From Eisenbergiella sp963559585 (GTDB taxonomy: Bacteria > Bacillota > Clostridia > Lachnospirales > Lachnospiraceae): a stretch of DNA of 64,000 bases. Under the pieces are notes generated by a model. The model was not told where the DNA came from and searched no databases. It saw only the letters and a program-made list of their open reading frames with translations. This document shows positions 33,907 through 42,569 of this stretch, in pieces (positions within the stretch are counted from its first letter, which is position 1; each line of letters opens with the position of its first letter). The stretch lies in the NCBI GenBank assembly GCA_963559585.1, contig CAUWLJ010000006.1, positions 4,241 to 68,240 of the forward strand, in the 5' to 3' direction. The position numbers were made by a program, and so were the translations under genes.

Positions 33907-34935
33907 TCACTCATACTCTGCAATATCATAGATCAGCCGCTCGGAGTCGGCCCAGGACAGACAGGGATCGGTGATGGACTTTCCGTACACACCGCCGCCC
34001 ACCTTTTGACAGCCCCCCTCGATGTAGCTTTCGATCATCACACCCTTTACCAGCCTGTGAATATCGCCGTTCAGCTTCCGGCTGTGCATCACCTCTTTTA
34101 CAATCCGGATCTGCTGTTCATACTTTTTATCCGAATTGCTGTGGTTTGCGTCGATGATGCAGGCCGGGTTTTTCAGATCCCTTTCATTATAAAGATTCAG
34201 GAGAAGGTTCAGATCCTCGTAATGGTAGTTGGGGAGACTGCGGCCATGCTTGTTGGTGGCGCCCCGCAGCACCGTGTGCGCCAGCTCGTTGCCGGTAGTG
34301 TTCACCTCCCAGCCCCGGTAAATAAAGGAGTGGGGATGCTGGGCGGCATACACGGAATTGAGCATCACGGAAAAATCTCCGCTGGTGGGATTTTTCATCC
34401 CGGCGGGCACGTCGAAGCCGCTCACCGTCAGGCGGTGCTGCTGATCCTCCACGGAGCGGGCGCCGATGGCCACATAGGAGAGAATATCCGACAGATAGCG
34501 CCAGTTTTCCGGATAAAGCATTTCGTCTGCCGCCGTCAGACCGGACTCCTCCATGGCGCGGAGGTGCATCTTGCGCATGGCGATGAGCCCATGCAGAAAA
34601 TCGGGCTTCTTCTCAGGGTCGGGCTGGTGAACGATACCCTTGTACCCCTCGCCTGTGGTGCGGGGCTTGTTGGTGTAGATTCTGGGAATCAGGATCAGCC
34701 TGTCCTTTACCTTTTCGCTGACGACAGCCAGCCGTGAGATATAGTCGCACACCGCATCCTCGTTGTCTGCGGAGCAGGGGCCGATGATCACCAGAAATTT
34801 ATTGCTTTCTCCTGTGATTACGTCCCGGATCTCCTCGTCCCGTTTCTTTTTCAGCTCTGCAAGCTTCTCAGGAACCGGATACTCCCTGCGGATTTCATCC
34901 GGAGTGGGAAGCAGCCGTACAAATTCAAAACCCAT
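33907..34935 (-). CDS. 3-deoxy-7-phosphoheptulonate synthase (DAHP synthase, type I AroFGH-like)
   Basis: The 342-residue enzyme condenses phosphoenolpyruvate and erythrose 4-phosphate in the first step of the shikimate pathway. Type I landmarks are VIIGPCSADNEDAV, PRTTGEGYKGIVHQPD, IGARSVEDQQHR, GMKNPTSGDFSVM, CIIDANHSNSDKKYEQQ and VKGVMIESYIEGG. ATG 34935 has GAGGTC upstream and gives the normal start; a GTG at 34992 would add 19 residues. It appears to be a single-gene unit with its own promoter at about 35075-35103. Feedback class (Phe, Tyr or Trp) cannot be told from sequence alone. Confidence 0.95.
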   Translation of the reverse strand: MGFEFVRLLPTPDEIRREYPVPEKLAELKKKRDEEIRDVITGESNKFLVIIGPCSADNEDAVCDYISRLAVVSEKVKDRLILIPRIYTNKPRTTGEGYKGIVHQPDPEKKPDFLHGLIAMRKMHLRAMEESGLTAADEMLYPENWRYLSDILSYVAIGARSVEDQQHRLTVSGFDVPAGMKNPTSGDFSVMLNSVYAAQHPHSFIYRGWEVNTTGNELAHTVLRGATNKHGRSLPNYHYEDLNLLLNLYNERDLKNPACIIDANHSNSDKKYEQQIRIVKEVMHSRKLNGDIHRLVKGVMIESYIEGGCQKVGGGVYGKSITDPCLSWADSERLIYDIAEYE

Positions 34936-35074
34936 TTTGACCTCGCAATCTGCCGCGAAGGAGCGGCTTTGTATGTTAAGGACTTTGCGCACTGCACAAA
35001 GCCTGCTTCTGTAAGGATACCCTTATGTACGTTTGACCACGTTGATTAGTTTGAATAACCAAACAATCGTGTTT

Positions 35075-35103
35075 ATTATAATATAGGAAATGGGCTTGCG
35101 CAA
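35075..35103 (-). promoter_or_regulatory. Probable promoter of the DAHP synthase gene
   Basis: On the minus strand TTGCGC (35103-35098) and TATAAT (35080-35075) are 17 bases apart. The leader to the ATG at 34935 is about 130 bases and holds short dyads, for example GTTTG-N6-CAAAC near 35050-35065. No T-box pattern was recognised. Confidence 0.55.
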
Positions 35104-35124
35104 GGAAAAAATGGGGCCGCAGGC

Positions 35125-36489
35125 TCAACAATACTTCCTCAGCGTCCCCATACAGCACACAGTGGTATAAATCTGGCTGAGCAGCATCCCCGCCAGATAG
35201 CCTTTGATTCCATAGACAGGAACCCCCTGAAAGACGAACAAAAGCCGCAGGAGCAGTCCGGTGAGGCTTACGAAAAAGGAATAGCCGGTCTTGCCCAGTC
35301 CATGGAGAATGCTGGTGAGGGTGGTGTTCAGGTACAGGAAGGGACACATGAAGCCCAGGATCATAATGAAGTGTCCGGCCATTTCGCTGTCAAAGATGAG
35401 AATTCCCACCGCCCGCCCGAATACCAGGAACAGAAAACAGCAGACACCGCCCAGGAGCAGGCAGTAGGAGAGACATTTGCGCACGGCCCGGCGGATTGCC
35501 CGGTGGTTATGGACGGAATCGGCCTCGGATATGGCAGGCATGAGCAGTACGGCTGCGGAGTTGGTGAGGGTGCCGGGAAAGAAGATCAGCGGCAGCGCCA
35601 TTCCCGTCAGCACCCCGTAAACGCTCAGGGATTCGCTGACCGAATGGCCGAATACCTGCAGCTTGGCGGGGATACAGGCCGCCTCGATGGCCTGCAGAAG
35701 GTTCAGGCACAGGCGGTTTAAGCACAGAGGGGAGGCAAAGCCCAGGATCTGGCGGCTGATTGTCAGGTACTCGGCAGCGGAAGGGGCGGCGGCCTTTTCC
35801 GGCCCGTATTTTCCCCGTCCGGCCCTTTTGGAAAAATGAAAATAGGCTGCCGGGAGTGCCGCCAGCATGGAGCCAAGCTCTCCTATGGCCAGCCCGGCTG
35901 CCGCCACGGCAATATCCGGCTCCTGCCCTGCTTTCAGTGCGGCCCCTGCGGTCAGGTAGACGCTTCCCACCCGGAAAAGCTGTTCCGTAAGCTGGGTGAC
36001 GGCAGGAACGGCGGTTCTGCGGATCCCATAGAAATAGCCGTTGATACAGGAGTGTATGCTGGCAAAGGGGAAGGAGAGCGCCGCAATGCGAAGAAGCGGG
36101 GCGCATCGCGGCTCAAACAGCAGATAGGTGGAGATAAAGGCGGCGCTTTGGCGGACAACGGCTGTACATGCCAGGGAAAGGCTTAAAGAGAAGGCAAAAC
36201 CCACTAGTAAAATCCGTGCGGATGCTTTATAATCATGAGTAGCCGCGCGTCCGGCCACAAACTTGGAGACCGCGTTCTGGATACCGGCTGCGGATAGGGA
36301 AAATACCAGCGCCATCACAGGGCTGATGAGCTGATAGATCCCCATGCTTTCCTCGCCGAACAGACGGGAGAGAAAGATACGGTAAAAGAAGCCGATCATA
36401 CGGCTTGCAAGTCCGGTTACAGTGAGAACCGCCGTACCGGCCACAAGAGGGTTCCTGATTTTATTGCGAAGCGTCTGGGCTGTCTGCAT
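35125..36489 (-). CDS. SpoVB/MurJ-like lipid flippase of the MOP superfamily
   Basis: The 454-residue membrane protein has about twelve to fourteen helices. It begins after ATG 36489 (GGAGAGCCC upstream) with LVAGTAVLTVTGLASRMIGF and has FYRIFLSRLFGEESMGIYQL and SVSKF-like NAVSKFVAG, the typical opening of SpoVB/polysaccharide transporters. INGYFYGIRRTAVPAVTQL and FPGTLTNSAAVLLMPAISE continue the match. Such proteins flip lipid-linked sugars; SpoVB is needed for spore cortex peptidoglycan. It lies upstream of the DAHP synthase gene, which has its own promoter. The exact substrate is open. Confidence 0.85.
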   Translation of the reverse strand: MQTAQTLRNKIRNPLVAGTAVLTVTGLASRMIGFFYRIFLSRLFGEESMGIYQLISPVMALVFSLSAAGIQNAVSKFVAGRAATHDYKASARILLVGFAFSLSLSLACTAVVRQSAAFISTYLLFEPRCAPLLRIAALSFPFASIHSCINGYFYGIRRTAVPAVTQLTEQLFRVGSVYLTAGAALKAGQEPDIAVAAAGLAIGELGSMLAALPAAYFHFSKRAGRGKYGPEKAAAPSAAEYLTISRQILGFASPLCLNRLCLNLLQAIEAACIPAKLQVFGHSVSESLSVYGVLTGMALPLIFFPGTLTNSAAVLLMPAISEADSVHNHRAIRRAVRKCLSYCLLLGGVCCFLFLVFGRAVGILIFDSEMAGHFIMILGFMCPFLYLNTTLTSILHGLGKTGYSFFVSLTGLLLRLLFVFQGVPVYGIKGYLAGMLLSQIYTTVCCMGTLRKYC

Positions 36490-36602
36490 GGGCTCTCCAT
36501 CTGCGCTGTGCCGTTTCCCGAAGGTCTGCGTTCCGCCCGCCCGGGCGGGGGAGGGCAGAGGATGCGCAAGAAGCTTTTGGTAAATATATGCATAGCCCAA
36601 GG

Positions 36603-36631
36603 TTGACAGAACGGAAAAGGAATGCTATAGT
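36603..36631 (+). promoter_or_regulatory. Promoter of the nifS-nifU-mnmA operon
   Basis: TTGACA (36603-36608) and TATAGT (36626-36631) are 17 bases apart. The leader runs about 180 bases to the nifS ATG. It begins with an AT-rich stretch that could hold an operator (AAAACGAAGTGTTTTACT), but I cannot assign a regulator. The 36490-36816 gap holds no other gene. Confidence 0.75.
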
Positions 36632-36816
36632 ACTTTTTGAAAACGAAGTGTTTTACTAGGAATTAAAAATAACAAAGTGATTTACAATAAAACGTGAAAC
36701 CGCCCGACAGGCAGTCTGAGAGCATGAGACGATGGAATTCCGCTGCAGGCTGCCGGTAAGCCGCAGATGCAGGATGCAGCTGCGGGCCGGGCGTAGAGAA
36801 AGAAGGAGAAAATGCC

Positions 36817-37998
36817 ATGAATCAGATCATTTATCTGGATAATGCGGCCACGACGAAGACAGCGCCGGAGGTGGTGGAGGCCATGCTTCCCTATTTCAGC
36901 CAGTGCTACGGCAATCCCAGCAGCATCTATTCTCTGGGAACCCAGAGCAAAAAGGCTGTGGCGGAGGCAAGGGAATTCATCGCCGGGTCGCTGGGCGCGG
37001 CCAATAATGAGATTTATTTTACCGCAGGCGGCTCCGAGGCGGACAACTGGGCGATCAAGGCCACAGCAGACGCCTACGCCTCCAGGGGAAAGCATATCAT
37101 CACCTCCAGGATCGAGCATCATGCGGTGCTGCACACCTGCGAATACCTGGAAAAGAAGGGCTATGAGATTACCTATGTAAACGTGGACGAGAACGGTATC
37201 ATCCGTCTGGACGAGCTGGAGGCGGCCATCAGGCCGGATACCATCCTGATCTCCGTGATGTTTGCCAACAACGAGATCGGAACCATTCAGCCCATCAAAG
37301 AGATCGGCGCTATCGCCAAAGCCCACGGCGTGCTTTTTCACACGGATGCGGTGCAGGCCTACGGCCAGCTTCCCATTAACGTGGACGAATACGGGATCGA
37401 CATGCTCAGCGCCAGCGGCCACAAGCTGAACGGCCCCAAGGGAGTGGGCTTCCTCTACATCAGGAAGGGGATCAGGATCCGTTCCTTTGTGCATGGCGGG
37501 CAGCAGGAGAGAGGCAGAAGGGCAGGAACCGAAAACGTTCCCGGCATTGTAGGTCTGGGCGCTGCATCCAGGAGAGCCTTTTCCATTATGGAGGAGAAAA
37601 CGAAGAAGGAAGTGGAGCTTCGGGACTATCTGATCCGCAGGATCGAGGAAGAGATCCCTTACTGCCGCCTCAACGGAGACAGACAGAAGCGCCTTCCCAA
37701 CAATGTGAATTTCAGCTTTCAGTTTATTGAGGGGGAATCCCTTTTGATCATGCTGGATATGAAGGGGATCTGCGGCTCCAGCGGCTCTGCCTGCACCTCA
37801 GGCTCTCTGGATCCCTCCCATGTCCTGCTGGCCATCGGTCTGCCTCATGAGACCGCGCATGGCTCGCTCCGTCTCTCCCTGAGCGAGGAGAACACGAAGG
37901 AGGAGCTGGACAGGACGGTGGAAGCCATCCGGGAGATCGTGGAGAAGCTGAGAAACATGTCCCCGTTATACGAGGATTTTCTTAAAAAGCAGAAATGA
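36817..37998 (+). CDS. nifS: Cysteine desulfurase (NifS/IscS family)
   Basis: This 393-residue PLP enzyme takes sulfur from cysteine and passes it as persulfide to scaffold and tRNA-modifying enzymes. The PLP lysine is in SASGHKLNGPKG (K203). The catalytic cysteine is in SSGSACTSGS (C326), with the insert pattern of group I desulfurases. The opening IIYLDNAATTKTAPEVVEAM and RAGTENVPGIVG are also present. It is followed after 51 bases by the NifU scaffold and then mnmA. No iscR-type regulator gene is adjacent. Confidence 0.96.
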   Translation: MNQIIYLDNAATTKTAPEVVEAMLPYFSQCYGNPSSIYSLGTQSKKAVAEAREFIAGSLGAANNEIYFTAGGSEADNWAIKATADAYASRGKHIITSRIEHHAVLHTCEYLEKKGYEITYVNVDENGIIRLDELEAAIRPDTILISVMFANNEIGTIQPIKEIGAIAKAHGVLFHTDAVQAYGQLPINVDEYGIDMLSASGHKLNGPKGVGFLYIRKGIRIRSFVHGGQQERGRRAGTENVPGIVGLGAASRRAFSIMEEKTKKEVELRDYLIRRIEEEIPYCRLNGDRQKRLPNNVNFSFQFIEGESLLIMLDMKGICGSSGSACTSGSLDPSHVLLAIGLPHETAHGSLRLSLSEENTKEELDRTVEAIREIVEKLRNMSPLYEDFLKKQK

Positions 37999-38049
37999 CA
38001 GAGGATTCTGCCGGACAGAGGCAGGCTATAGAAAGGATCAGGTAATAGT

Positions 38050-38493
38050 ATGTACACAGAAAAAGTAATGGATCATTTTCAGAATCCCCGGAATATGGGG
38101 GAAATAGAGAACGCCAGCGGCGTGGGCACGGTGGGCAATGCGAAATGCGGCGACATCATGCGGATGTTTCTGGACATTGACGACAATGGAATCATTCAGG
38201 ATGTGAAATTCAAAACCTTCGGCTGCGGAGCGGCTGTGGCAACCAGCAGCATGGCCACGGAGCTGGTGAAGGGAAAGAGCATTCAGGAAGCCATGCAGGT
38301 GACCAACAAGGCGGTGATGGAGGCGCTGGACGGGCTTCCTCCTGTAAAGGTGCACTGCTCCCTTCTGGCGGAGGAGGCGATCCACGCGGCACTCTGGGAT
38401 TACGCCCAGAAGCACGGCATTCAGATTGAGGGCCTGGAAAAGCCCAAATCCGACATTCACGAGGACGAGGAGCAGGCAGAGGAAGAATATTGA
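38050..38493 (+). CDS. nifU: Fe-S cluster assembly scaffold NifU/IscU-like
   Basis: This 147-residue scaffold protein assembles Fe-S clusters with NifS. The three ligand cysteines are in GNAKCGDIM, KTFGCGAAVA and VKVHCSLLAEE. The family opening YTEKVMDHFQNPRNMGEIE is exact. The C-terminus has an acidic tail after the IscU domain, and there is no Nfu domain, so this is the short NifU form common in clostridia. The stop is three bases before mnmA. Confidence 0.95.
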   Translation: MYTEKVMDHFQNPRNMGEIENASGVGTVGNAKCGDIMRMFLDIDDNGIIQDVKFKTFGCGAAVATSSMATELVKGKSIQEAMQVTNKAVMEALDGLPPVKVHCSLLAEEAIHAALWDYAQKHGIQIEGLEKPKSDIHEDEEQAEEEY

Positions 38494-38496
38494 TCT

Positions 38497-39582
38497 ATGG
38501 GTAAAAGGGTGATTGTGGGCATGTCCGGAGGAGTAGATTCCTCCGTGGCAGCCCTTTTGTTAAAGGAAAAGGGTTACGATGTGATCGGCGTGACCATGCA
38601 GATCTGGCAGGATGAGACGGAAGCCTGCGGGGCGGCAGACAGAGAGGATGTGGGCTGCTGCGGCCTGTCCGCCGTGGAGGATGCCAGAAGGGTGGCTCAG
38701 CATCTGGATATTCCCTATTATGTGATGAACTTTAAAAAAGAGTTCCGCAGGTCCGTGATGGATTATTTTGTGGAGGAATATCTGCAGGGGCGCACGCCCA
38801 ATCCCTGTATCGCCTGCAATCGTTATGTGAAATGGGAGGCCCTTCTTCACAAGAGCCTGGGGCTGGGAGCGGACTATATCGCCACCGGCCACTATGCCAG
38901 GATTGAGCGGCTTGCAAACGGCAGATATGCCATCCGCAATTCCGTGACGGCGGCCAAGGATCAGACTTACGCCCTCTACAGCCTCACCCAGGAGCAGCTC
39001 GCCCATACGCTGATGCCGGTGGGGGAGTATCCCAAGGATGAGATCCGCAGGATCGCAGAGCAGGCAGGGCTTCCGGTGGCCCATAAAAAGGACAGCCAGG
39101 AGATCTGCTTCATCCCCGACCATGATTATGCCTCCTTTATTGAAAGACAGGCGGCGGGAAGAGTCCCCGGCCCCGGCAATTTTGTCACAGCCGGCGGTAC
39201 TGTTCTGGGACATCACAAAGGGATCACCCATTACACGGTTGGACAGCGCAAGGGGCTGAACCTTTCCATGGGCCGTCCGGTATTCGTCACCCAGATCAGG
39301 CCTGATACCAACGAGGTAGTGATCGGGGAGGCGGAGGACGTGTTCACGGATCACCTGACCTGCCGGAACCTGAATTTCATGTCTATACAGGAGCTTGATT
39401 CTCCCATGCGGGTGAAGGCCAAGGTCCGCTATGCTCATCAGGGGGAATTCTGCCGGATCGAAAGGATCGGGGAGGACCGTGCGGCCTGCTTCTTTGAAAA
39501 GCCTGTCCGCGCCGTGACGCCGGGGCAGGCGGTGGTCTTTTACGACGGAGACTATGTGCTGGGGGGCGGTACCATCGAATAG
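38497..39582 (+). CDS. mnmA: tRNA-specific 2-thiouridylase MnmA
   Basis: The 361-residue enzyme makes 2-thiouridine at position 34 of tRNAs for Glu, Gln and Lys, using ATP and persulfide sulfur. The PP-loop motif SGGVDSSVAALLL is at residues 9-21. Catalytic cysteines lie in NPCIACN and SQEICFIPD. GHHKGITHYTVGQRKGL and the C-terminal barrel follow. It lies three bases after nifU, which fits NifS as sulfur donor. A terminator follows the stop. Confidence 0.97.
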   Translation: MGKRVIVGMSGGVDSSVAALLLKEKGYDVIGVTMQIWQDETEACGAADREDVGCCGLSAVEDARRVAQHLDIPYYVMNFKKEFRRSVMDYFVEEYLQGRTPNPCIACNRYVKWEALLHKSLGLGADYIATGHYARIERLANGRYAIRNSVTAAKDQTYALYSLTQEQLAHTLMPVGEYPKDEIRRIAEQAGLPVAHKKDSQEICFIPDHDYASFIERQAAGRVPGPGNFVTAGGTVLGHHKGITHYTVGQRKGLNLSMGRPVFVTQIRPDTNEVVIGEAEDVFTDHLTCRNLNFMSIQELDSPMRVKAKVRYAHQGEFCRIERIGEDRAACFFEKPVRAVTPGQAVVFYDGDYVLGGGTIE

Positions 39583-39588
39583 AAACCG

Positions 39589-39619
39589 GGTGAGGGAAGA
39601 TTTCTCTCACCTTTTTTCT
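39589..39619 (+). terminator. Terminator of the nifS-nifU-mnmA operon
   Basis: GGTGAG (39589-39594) and CTCACC (39606-39611) make a stem with an 11-nt loop, followed by TTTTTTCTTTT. It starts seven bases after the mnmA stop. Confidence 0.8.
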
Positions 39620-39664
39620 TTTGCTGCATACGGATAAAGAAAAGACAGCAGAAGGGAAACGGAA

Positions 39665-40201
39665 ATGGCAATCCAATTTATTCCGACGGGCGGAAGGGAA
39701 TGGCAGGGACGTCCCGTTTTTATGAGCTTTACAGGTGTGATAACGAGTTTGGAGACGACGTGGGACAACGGAAGGCAGGACGGCTGCGTTCAGATCATGA
39801 CGGTGGAAAATGAGACGGGGAGCGTGGTGAATTTCTATCTGGAGCCGGACACCTTCGTTGTGGACTATGTGACCCTCTATGAGACCCTTCCGGTCACCGT
39901 ATTCTACAACGGAAATGCGGCGGCCCCTCTGATCTATCCGCCCCAGTTTGAGGCGGCGGTGGTGGCGCCCCAGATGGAGGGACAGTCGGTGTACGTGGGA
40001 TATTTCAACAATGTGCTTTTAAGCAGTGACCAGGAGCTGAAGCTGAATCTGGCGCCCTCCACAGTGGTGGTGACCGCCAACAACCAGACCTTCCAGGGAA
40101 GCCCGGGAGGGCATGTACTGGCGGTGCTCTACAGTCAGACAACCAGAAGTATCCCGCCGCAGACTACGCCGGAGAAGGTGATCGTTTTCTGTGATTCCTG
40201 A
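39665..40201 (+). CDS. Uncharacterised 178-residue protein
   Basis: No named family is recognised. The product is acidic to neutral and rich in beta-prone Val/Thr/Tyr stretches: VFMSFTGVITSLETTW, VVNFYLEPDTFVVDYVTLYE and LPVTVFYNGNAAAPLIYPPQ. There is no signal peptide and no membrane helix. The pattern suggests a small all-beta, OB-like domain near residues 15-95, but that is a guess. ACGGAA precedes ATG 39665. Terminators on both sides make it a single-gene unit. Confidence 0.7.
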   Translation: MAIQFIPTGGREWQGRPVFMSFTGVITSLETTWDNGRQDGCVQIMTVENETGSVVNFYLEPDTFVVDYVTLYETLPVTVFYNGNAAAPLIYPPQFEAAVVAPQMEGQSVYVGYFNNVLLSSDQELKLNLAPSTVVVTANNQTFQGSPGGHVLAVLYSQTTRSIPPQTTPEKVIVFCDS

Positions 40202-40238
40202 ATCCTGTTCATGAGCAGGGCAGGAGACGATAACAGAC

Positions 40239-40259
40239 AGGGCGGTTTACGGCCGTCCT
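40239..40259. terminator. Bidirectional terminator
   Basis: AGGGCGG and CCGTCCT pair (one G-U) around a TTTACGG loop, followed by TCTTTT on the plus strand. It separates the 178-residue gene from the convergent PHP phosphatase gene. Confidence 0.6.
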
Positions 40260-40293
40260 TCTTTTGAAGCTGTCCGCAAACCGCTGTCTGGCA

Positions 40294-41112
40294 TTACAGC
40301 CGGATAAACTGCGGAGTCCTTTTCTCAAAAACGGTATAATACCGGAAGCCGCATTCCGTAAGGAAAGCCTCCGCCCGGTCGAAGCTTCGGCACAGATCCT
40401 GGGGGCGGTGCGCGTCAGAGCCCACAGTGACGATCTCGCCTCCCAGCTGCCGGTAGCGGGTGAGCACCTCCCGGCAGGGGTGCAGCTCCTTCAGCCCGTA
40501 GCCCAGCCCTCCGGTGTTCACCTCCAGGCCGATCCCCGCCTCCAGCAGAAGATCGAGGATCCGGTCGAACAGATCCCGGTATTTGTCGTAGGTATAGTCC
40601 CGGTCCTGAGTGGGGCCGTAGCGCACCACATAATCCAGGTGGCCGTACACATCAAAATCCGTGAAGCTTTCCAGATTCTCTATAATGGAAGAAAAATAGG
40701 AGCGGTACGCCTCCTCCTCGCTGCGCCCCATCCAGAAGGAGGGATCGTAGGGATCCTGCCCCCGGCATAAATGGGAGGAGCCGATCACAAAATCGAAATC
40801 CCGGGAGGAGATATAAGCCGCCTGACGCTCCGAAAGCTGCGCCTGCAGCCCCAGCTCAATGCCGAAAAGCACCTGGATCTGATCCCGGAAGGCGCTCCGG
40901 TTTGTCAGAAGGTCATAGAGATAGGCGTCCGTGTTTACCTCAAATATCCCCTCAGGGGTGGCCTTTGTCACGGGAAAATCAAAATCCATATGCTCCGTGA
41001 AGCACATCCGCTCAAGTCCCAGGCTGATTCCCTTACGGATCATGTCCTCCATGAGAGCCTGGGAATCCCCGGAAAAGGAGGAATGTAAATGATAATCTGC
41101 TCTGAGTGCCAT
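40294..41112 (-). CDS. PHP domain histidinol-phosphatase family protein (HisK-type)
   Basis: This is a 272-residue PHP-fold phosphoesterase. The metal-binding start RADYHLHSSFSGDSQ is followed by CFTEHMDFDFP, IELGLQ, DFVIGSSHLC, YGHLDYVVRYG and a closing IVTVGSDAHRPQDL. All the usual His/Asp/Glu metal ligands can be placed. ATG 41112 has AAAGGAT upstream. Family members hydrolyse histidinol phosphate, though no his operon is near, so another phospho-substrate is possible. It is a lone gene on the minus strand. Confidence 0.88.
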   Translation of the reverse strand: MALRADYHLHSSFSGDSQALMEDMIRKGISLGLERMCFTEHMDFDFPVTKATPEGIFEVNTDAYLYDLLTNRSAFRDQIQVLFGIELGLQAQLSERQAAYISSRDFDFVIGSSHLCRGQDPYDPSFWMGRSEEEAYRSYFSSIIENLESFTDFDVYGHLDYVVRYGPTQDRDYTYDKYRDLFDRILDLLLEAGIGLEVNTGGLGYGLKELHPCREVLTRYRQLGGEIVTVGSDAHRPQDLCRSFDRAEAFLTECGFRYYTVFEKRTPQFIRL

Positions 41113-41247
41113 AACGTATCCTTTCCGTTTCCCGCCTGTTCCGGCCTGCGGGAACCTTCCTACAGTATAGCCCATCCCCTGTGAAAAGGCAAAAACTAAA
41201 TTTTTTGTAAACAATACCCAAATTTCAGGTTTTTTTCATTTTGCGTC

Positions 41248-41300
41248 TTGATATTTTCAGTGGGATTAGGTAGAATAAATGTGCTGATAAAATTTTATCA
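41248..41300 (+). promoter_or_regulatory. gap operon promoter with palindromic operator
   Basis: TTGATA (41248-41253) and TAGAAT (41271-41276) are 17 bases apart. A perfect 16-bp palindrome, TGATAAAATTTTATCA, covers the expected start of transcription (41285-41300). A smaller dyad, TTGTAAACAA, lies upstream at 41205-41214. The leader also contains a GC hairpin at 41343-41364. A repressor such as a redox or sugar-phosphate sensor is likely, but its identity is not shown. Confidence 0.7.
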
Positions 41301-41417
41301 AGCATTCGGACAGGCAGTCTTTCCCGGCTGTTTCCCGAAGGAGGCCCTGCGCTTTACGCGGGCCGTTTGTTACGCTTGATAAGATAATAGAAAAAACATT
41401 TTTAGGAGGAATTAAAA

Positions 41418-42437
41418 ATGGCAGTAAAAGTAGCAATTAATGGTTTTGGCCGTATTGGACGTCTTGCTTTCAGACAGATGTTCGGAGCAGAGGGATTTGA
41501 AATCGTTGCTATCAACGATCTTACTTCTCCTGAGATGCTTGCTCACTTACTGAAATACGATTCTACCCAGGGCAGATATGAACTGGCTGATAAGGTTTCC
41601 TTCGGTGAGGATTCCATCACTGTTGACGGAAAAGAGATCAAGATCTACGCTAAGGCTAACGCAGCAGAGCTTCCCTGGGGCGAGATCGGTGTTGACGTAG
41701 TTCTGGAGTGCACCGGATTCTACACCTCCAAGGCTAAGGCGCAGGCTCATATCGATGCCGGCGCTAAGCACGTTATCATTTCCGCACCTGCCGGAAACGA
41801 TCTTCCTACCATCGTTTACAATGTAAACCATGAGACTCTGAGCAAGGATGACCACATCATCTCCGCTGCAAGCTGCACCACCAACTGCCTGGCTCCTATG
41901 GCGAAGGCTCTGAACGACGCATTCCCGATCCAGACCGGTATCATGTGCACCATCCACGCTTACACCGGCGATCAGATGACTCTGGACGGACCTCAGAGAA
42001 AGGGCGACAAGAGAAGAAGCCGTGCTGCTGCATGCAACATCGTTCCCAACAGCACCGGCGCTGCAAAGGCTATCGGCCTTGTTATCCCTGAGCTGAACGG
42101 CAAGCTCATCGGAGCTGCCCAGCGTGTTCCTACCCCTACAGGCTCCACCACCATCCTGACTGCAGTTGTGAAGGGACAGCCTACCAAGGAAGCTATCAAC
42201 GAGGCTATGAAGGCTGCTTCCAACGAGTCCTTCGGCTACAATACCGATGAGATCGTATCCAGCGACATCGTTGGAATGAGATATGGTTCCCTGTTCGATG
42301 CTACCCAGACCATGGTTCTGCCCATCGACGAGAACACCGCTGAGGTACAGGTTGTTTCCTGGTACGACAACGAGAACTCCTATACCAGCCAGATGGTTCG
42401 CACCATCAAGCACTTCGGCAAGCTGCTGAACGCTTAA
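41418..42437 (+). CDS. gapA: Glyceraldehyde-3-phosphate dehydrogenase
   Basis: This 339-residue type I GAPDH oxidises glyceraldehyde 3-phosphate to 1,3-bisphosphoglycerate with NAD+. The opening AVKVAINGFGRIGRLAFRQM is the NAD-binding motif, and the catalytic cysteine lies in SAASCTTNCLAP (C153). TGAAKAIGLVIPELNGKL and WYDNENSYTSQMV complete the match. AGGAGG precedes the ATG at good spacing. Codon choice looks markedly biased, as expected for a highly expressed gene. It leads the gap-pgk-tpiA glycolytic operon. Confidence 0.98.
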   Translation: MAVKVAINGFGRIGRLAFRQMFGAEGFEIVAINDLTSPEMLAHLLKYDSTQGRYELADKVSFGEDSITVDGKEIKIYAKANAAELPWGEIGVDVVLECTGFYTSKAKAQAHIDAGAKHVIISAPAGNDLPTIVYNVNHETLSKDDHIISAASCTTNCLAPMAKALNDAFPIQTGIMCTIHAYTGDQMTLDGPQRKGDKRRSRAAACNIVPNSTGAAKAIGLVIPELNGKLIGAAQRVPTPTGSTTILTAVVKGQPTKEAINEAMKAASNESFGYNTDEIVSSDIVGMRYGSLFDATQTMVLPIDENTAEVQVVSWYDNENSYTSQMVRTIKHFGKLLNA

Positions 42438-42569
42438 TCAGAGTGAAACGGCTTTTCGGTAAACCCAGCGTTTCCCGGAAAGCCTGGTCATGCAGAAAAG
42501 GCATAGGCTCATAAAGGGTCCGGTCTGATGAGGGCCGGGCTCATTTTTTATAAACAGGAGGTTTTTCAA

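Noticed and set aside
35096..35103. A TTGCGCAA palindrome in the DAHP synthase promoter, like the galactan-locus operators
   Set aside because: A single 8-base match is expected about once in a window this size, and it stands alone with no second site.
42438..42569. A hairpin with a T run between gapA and pgk as a terminator
   Set aside because: The possible stem near 42515-42545 is short and poorly paired, and the three genes are best read as one operon.
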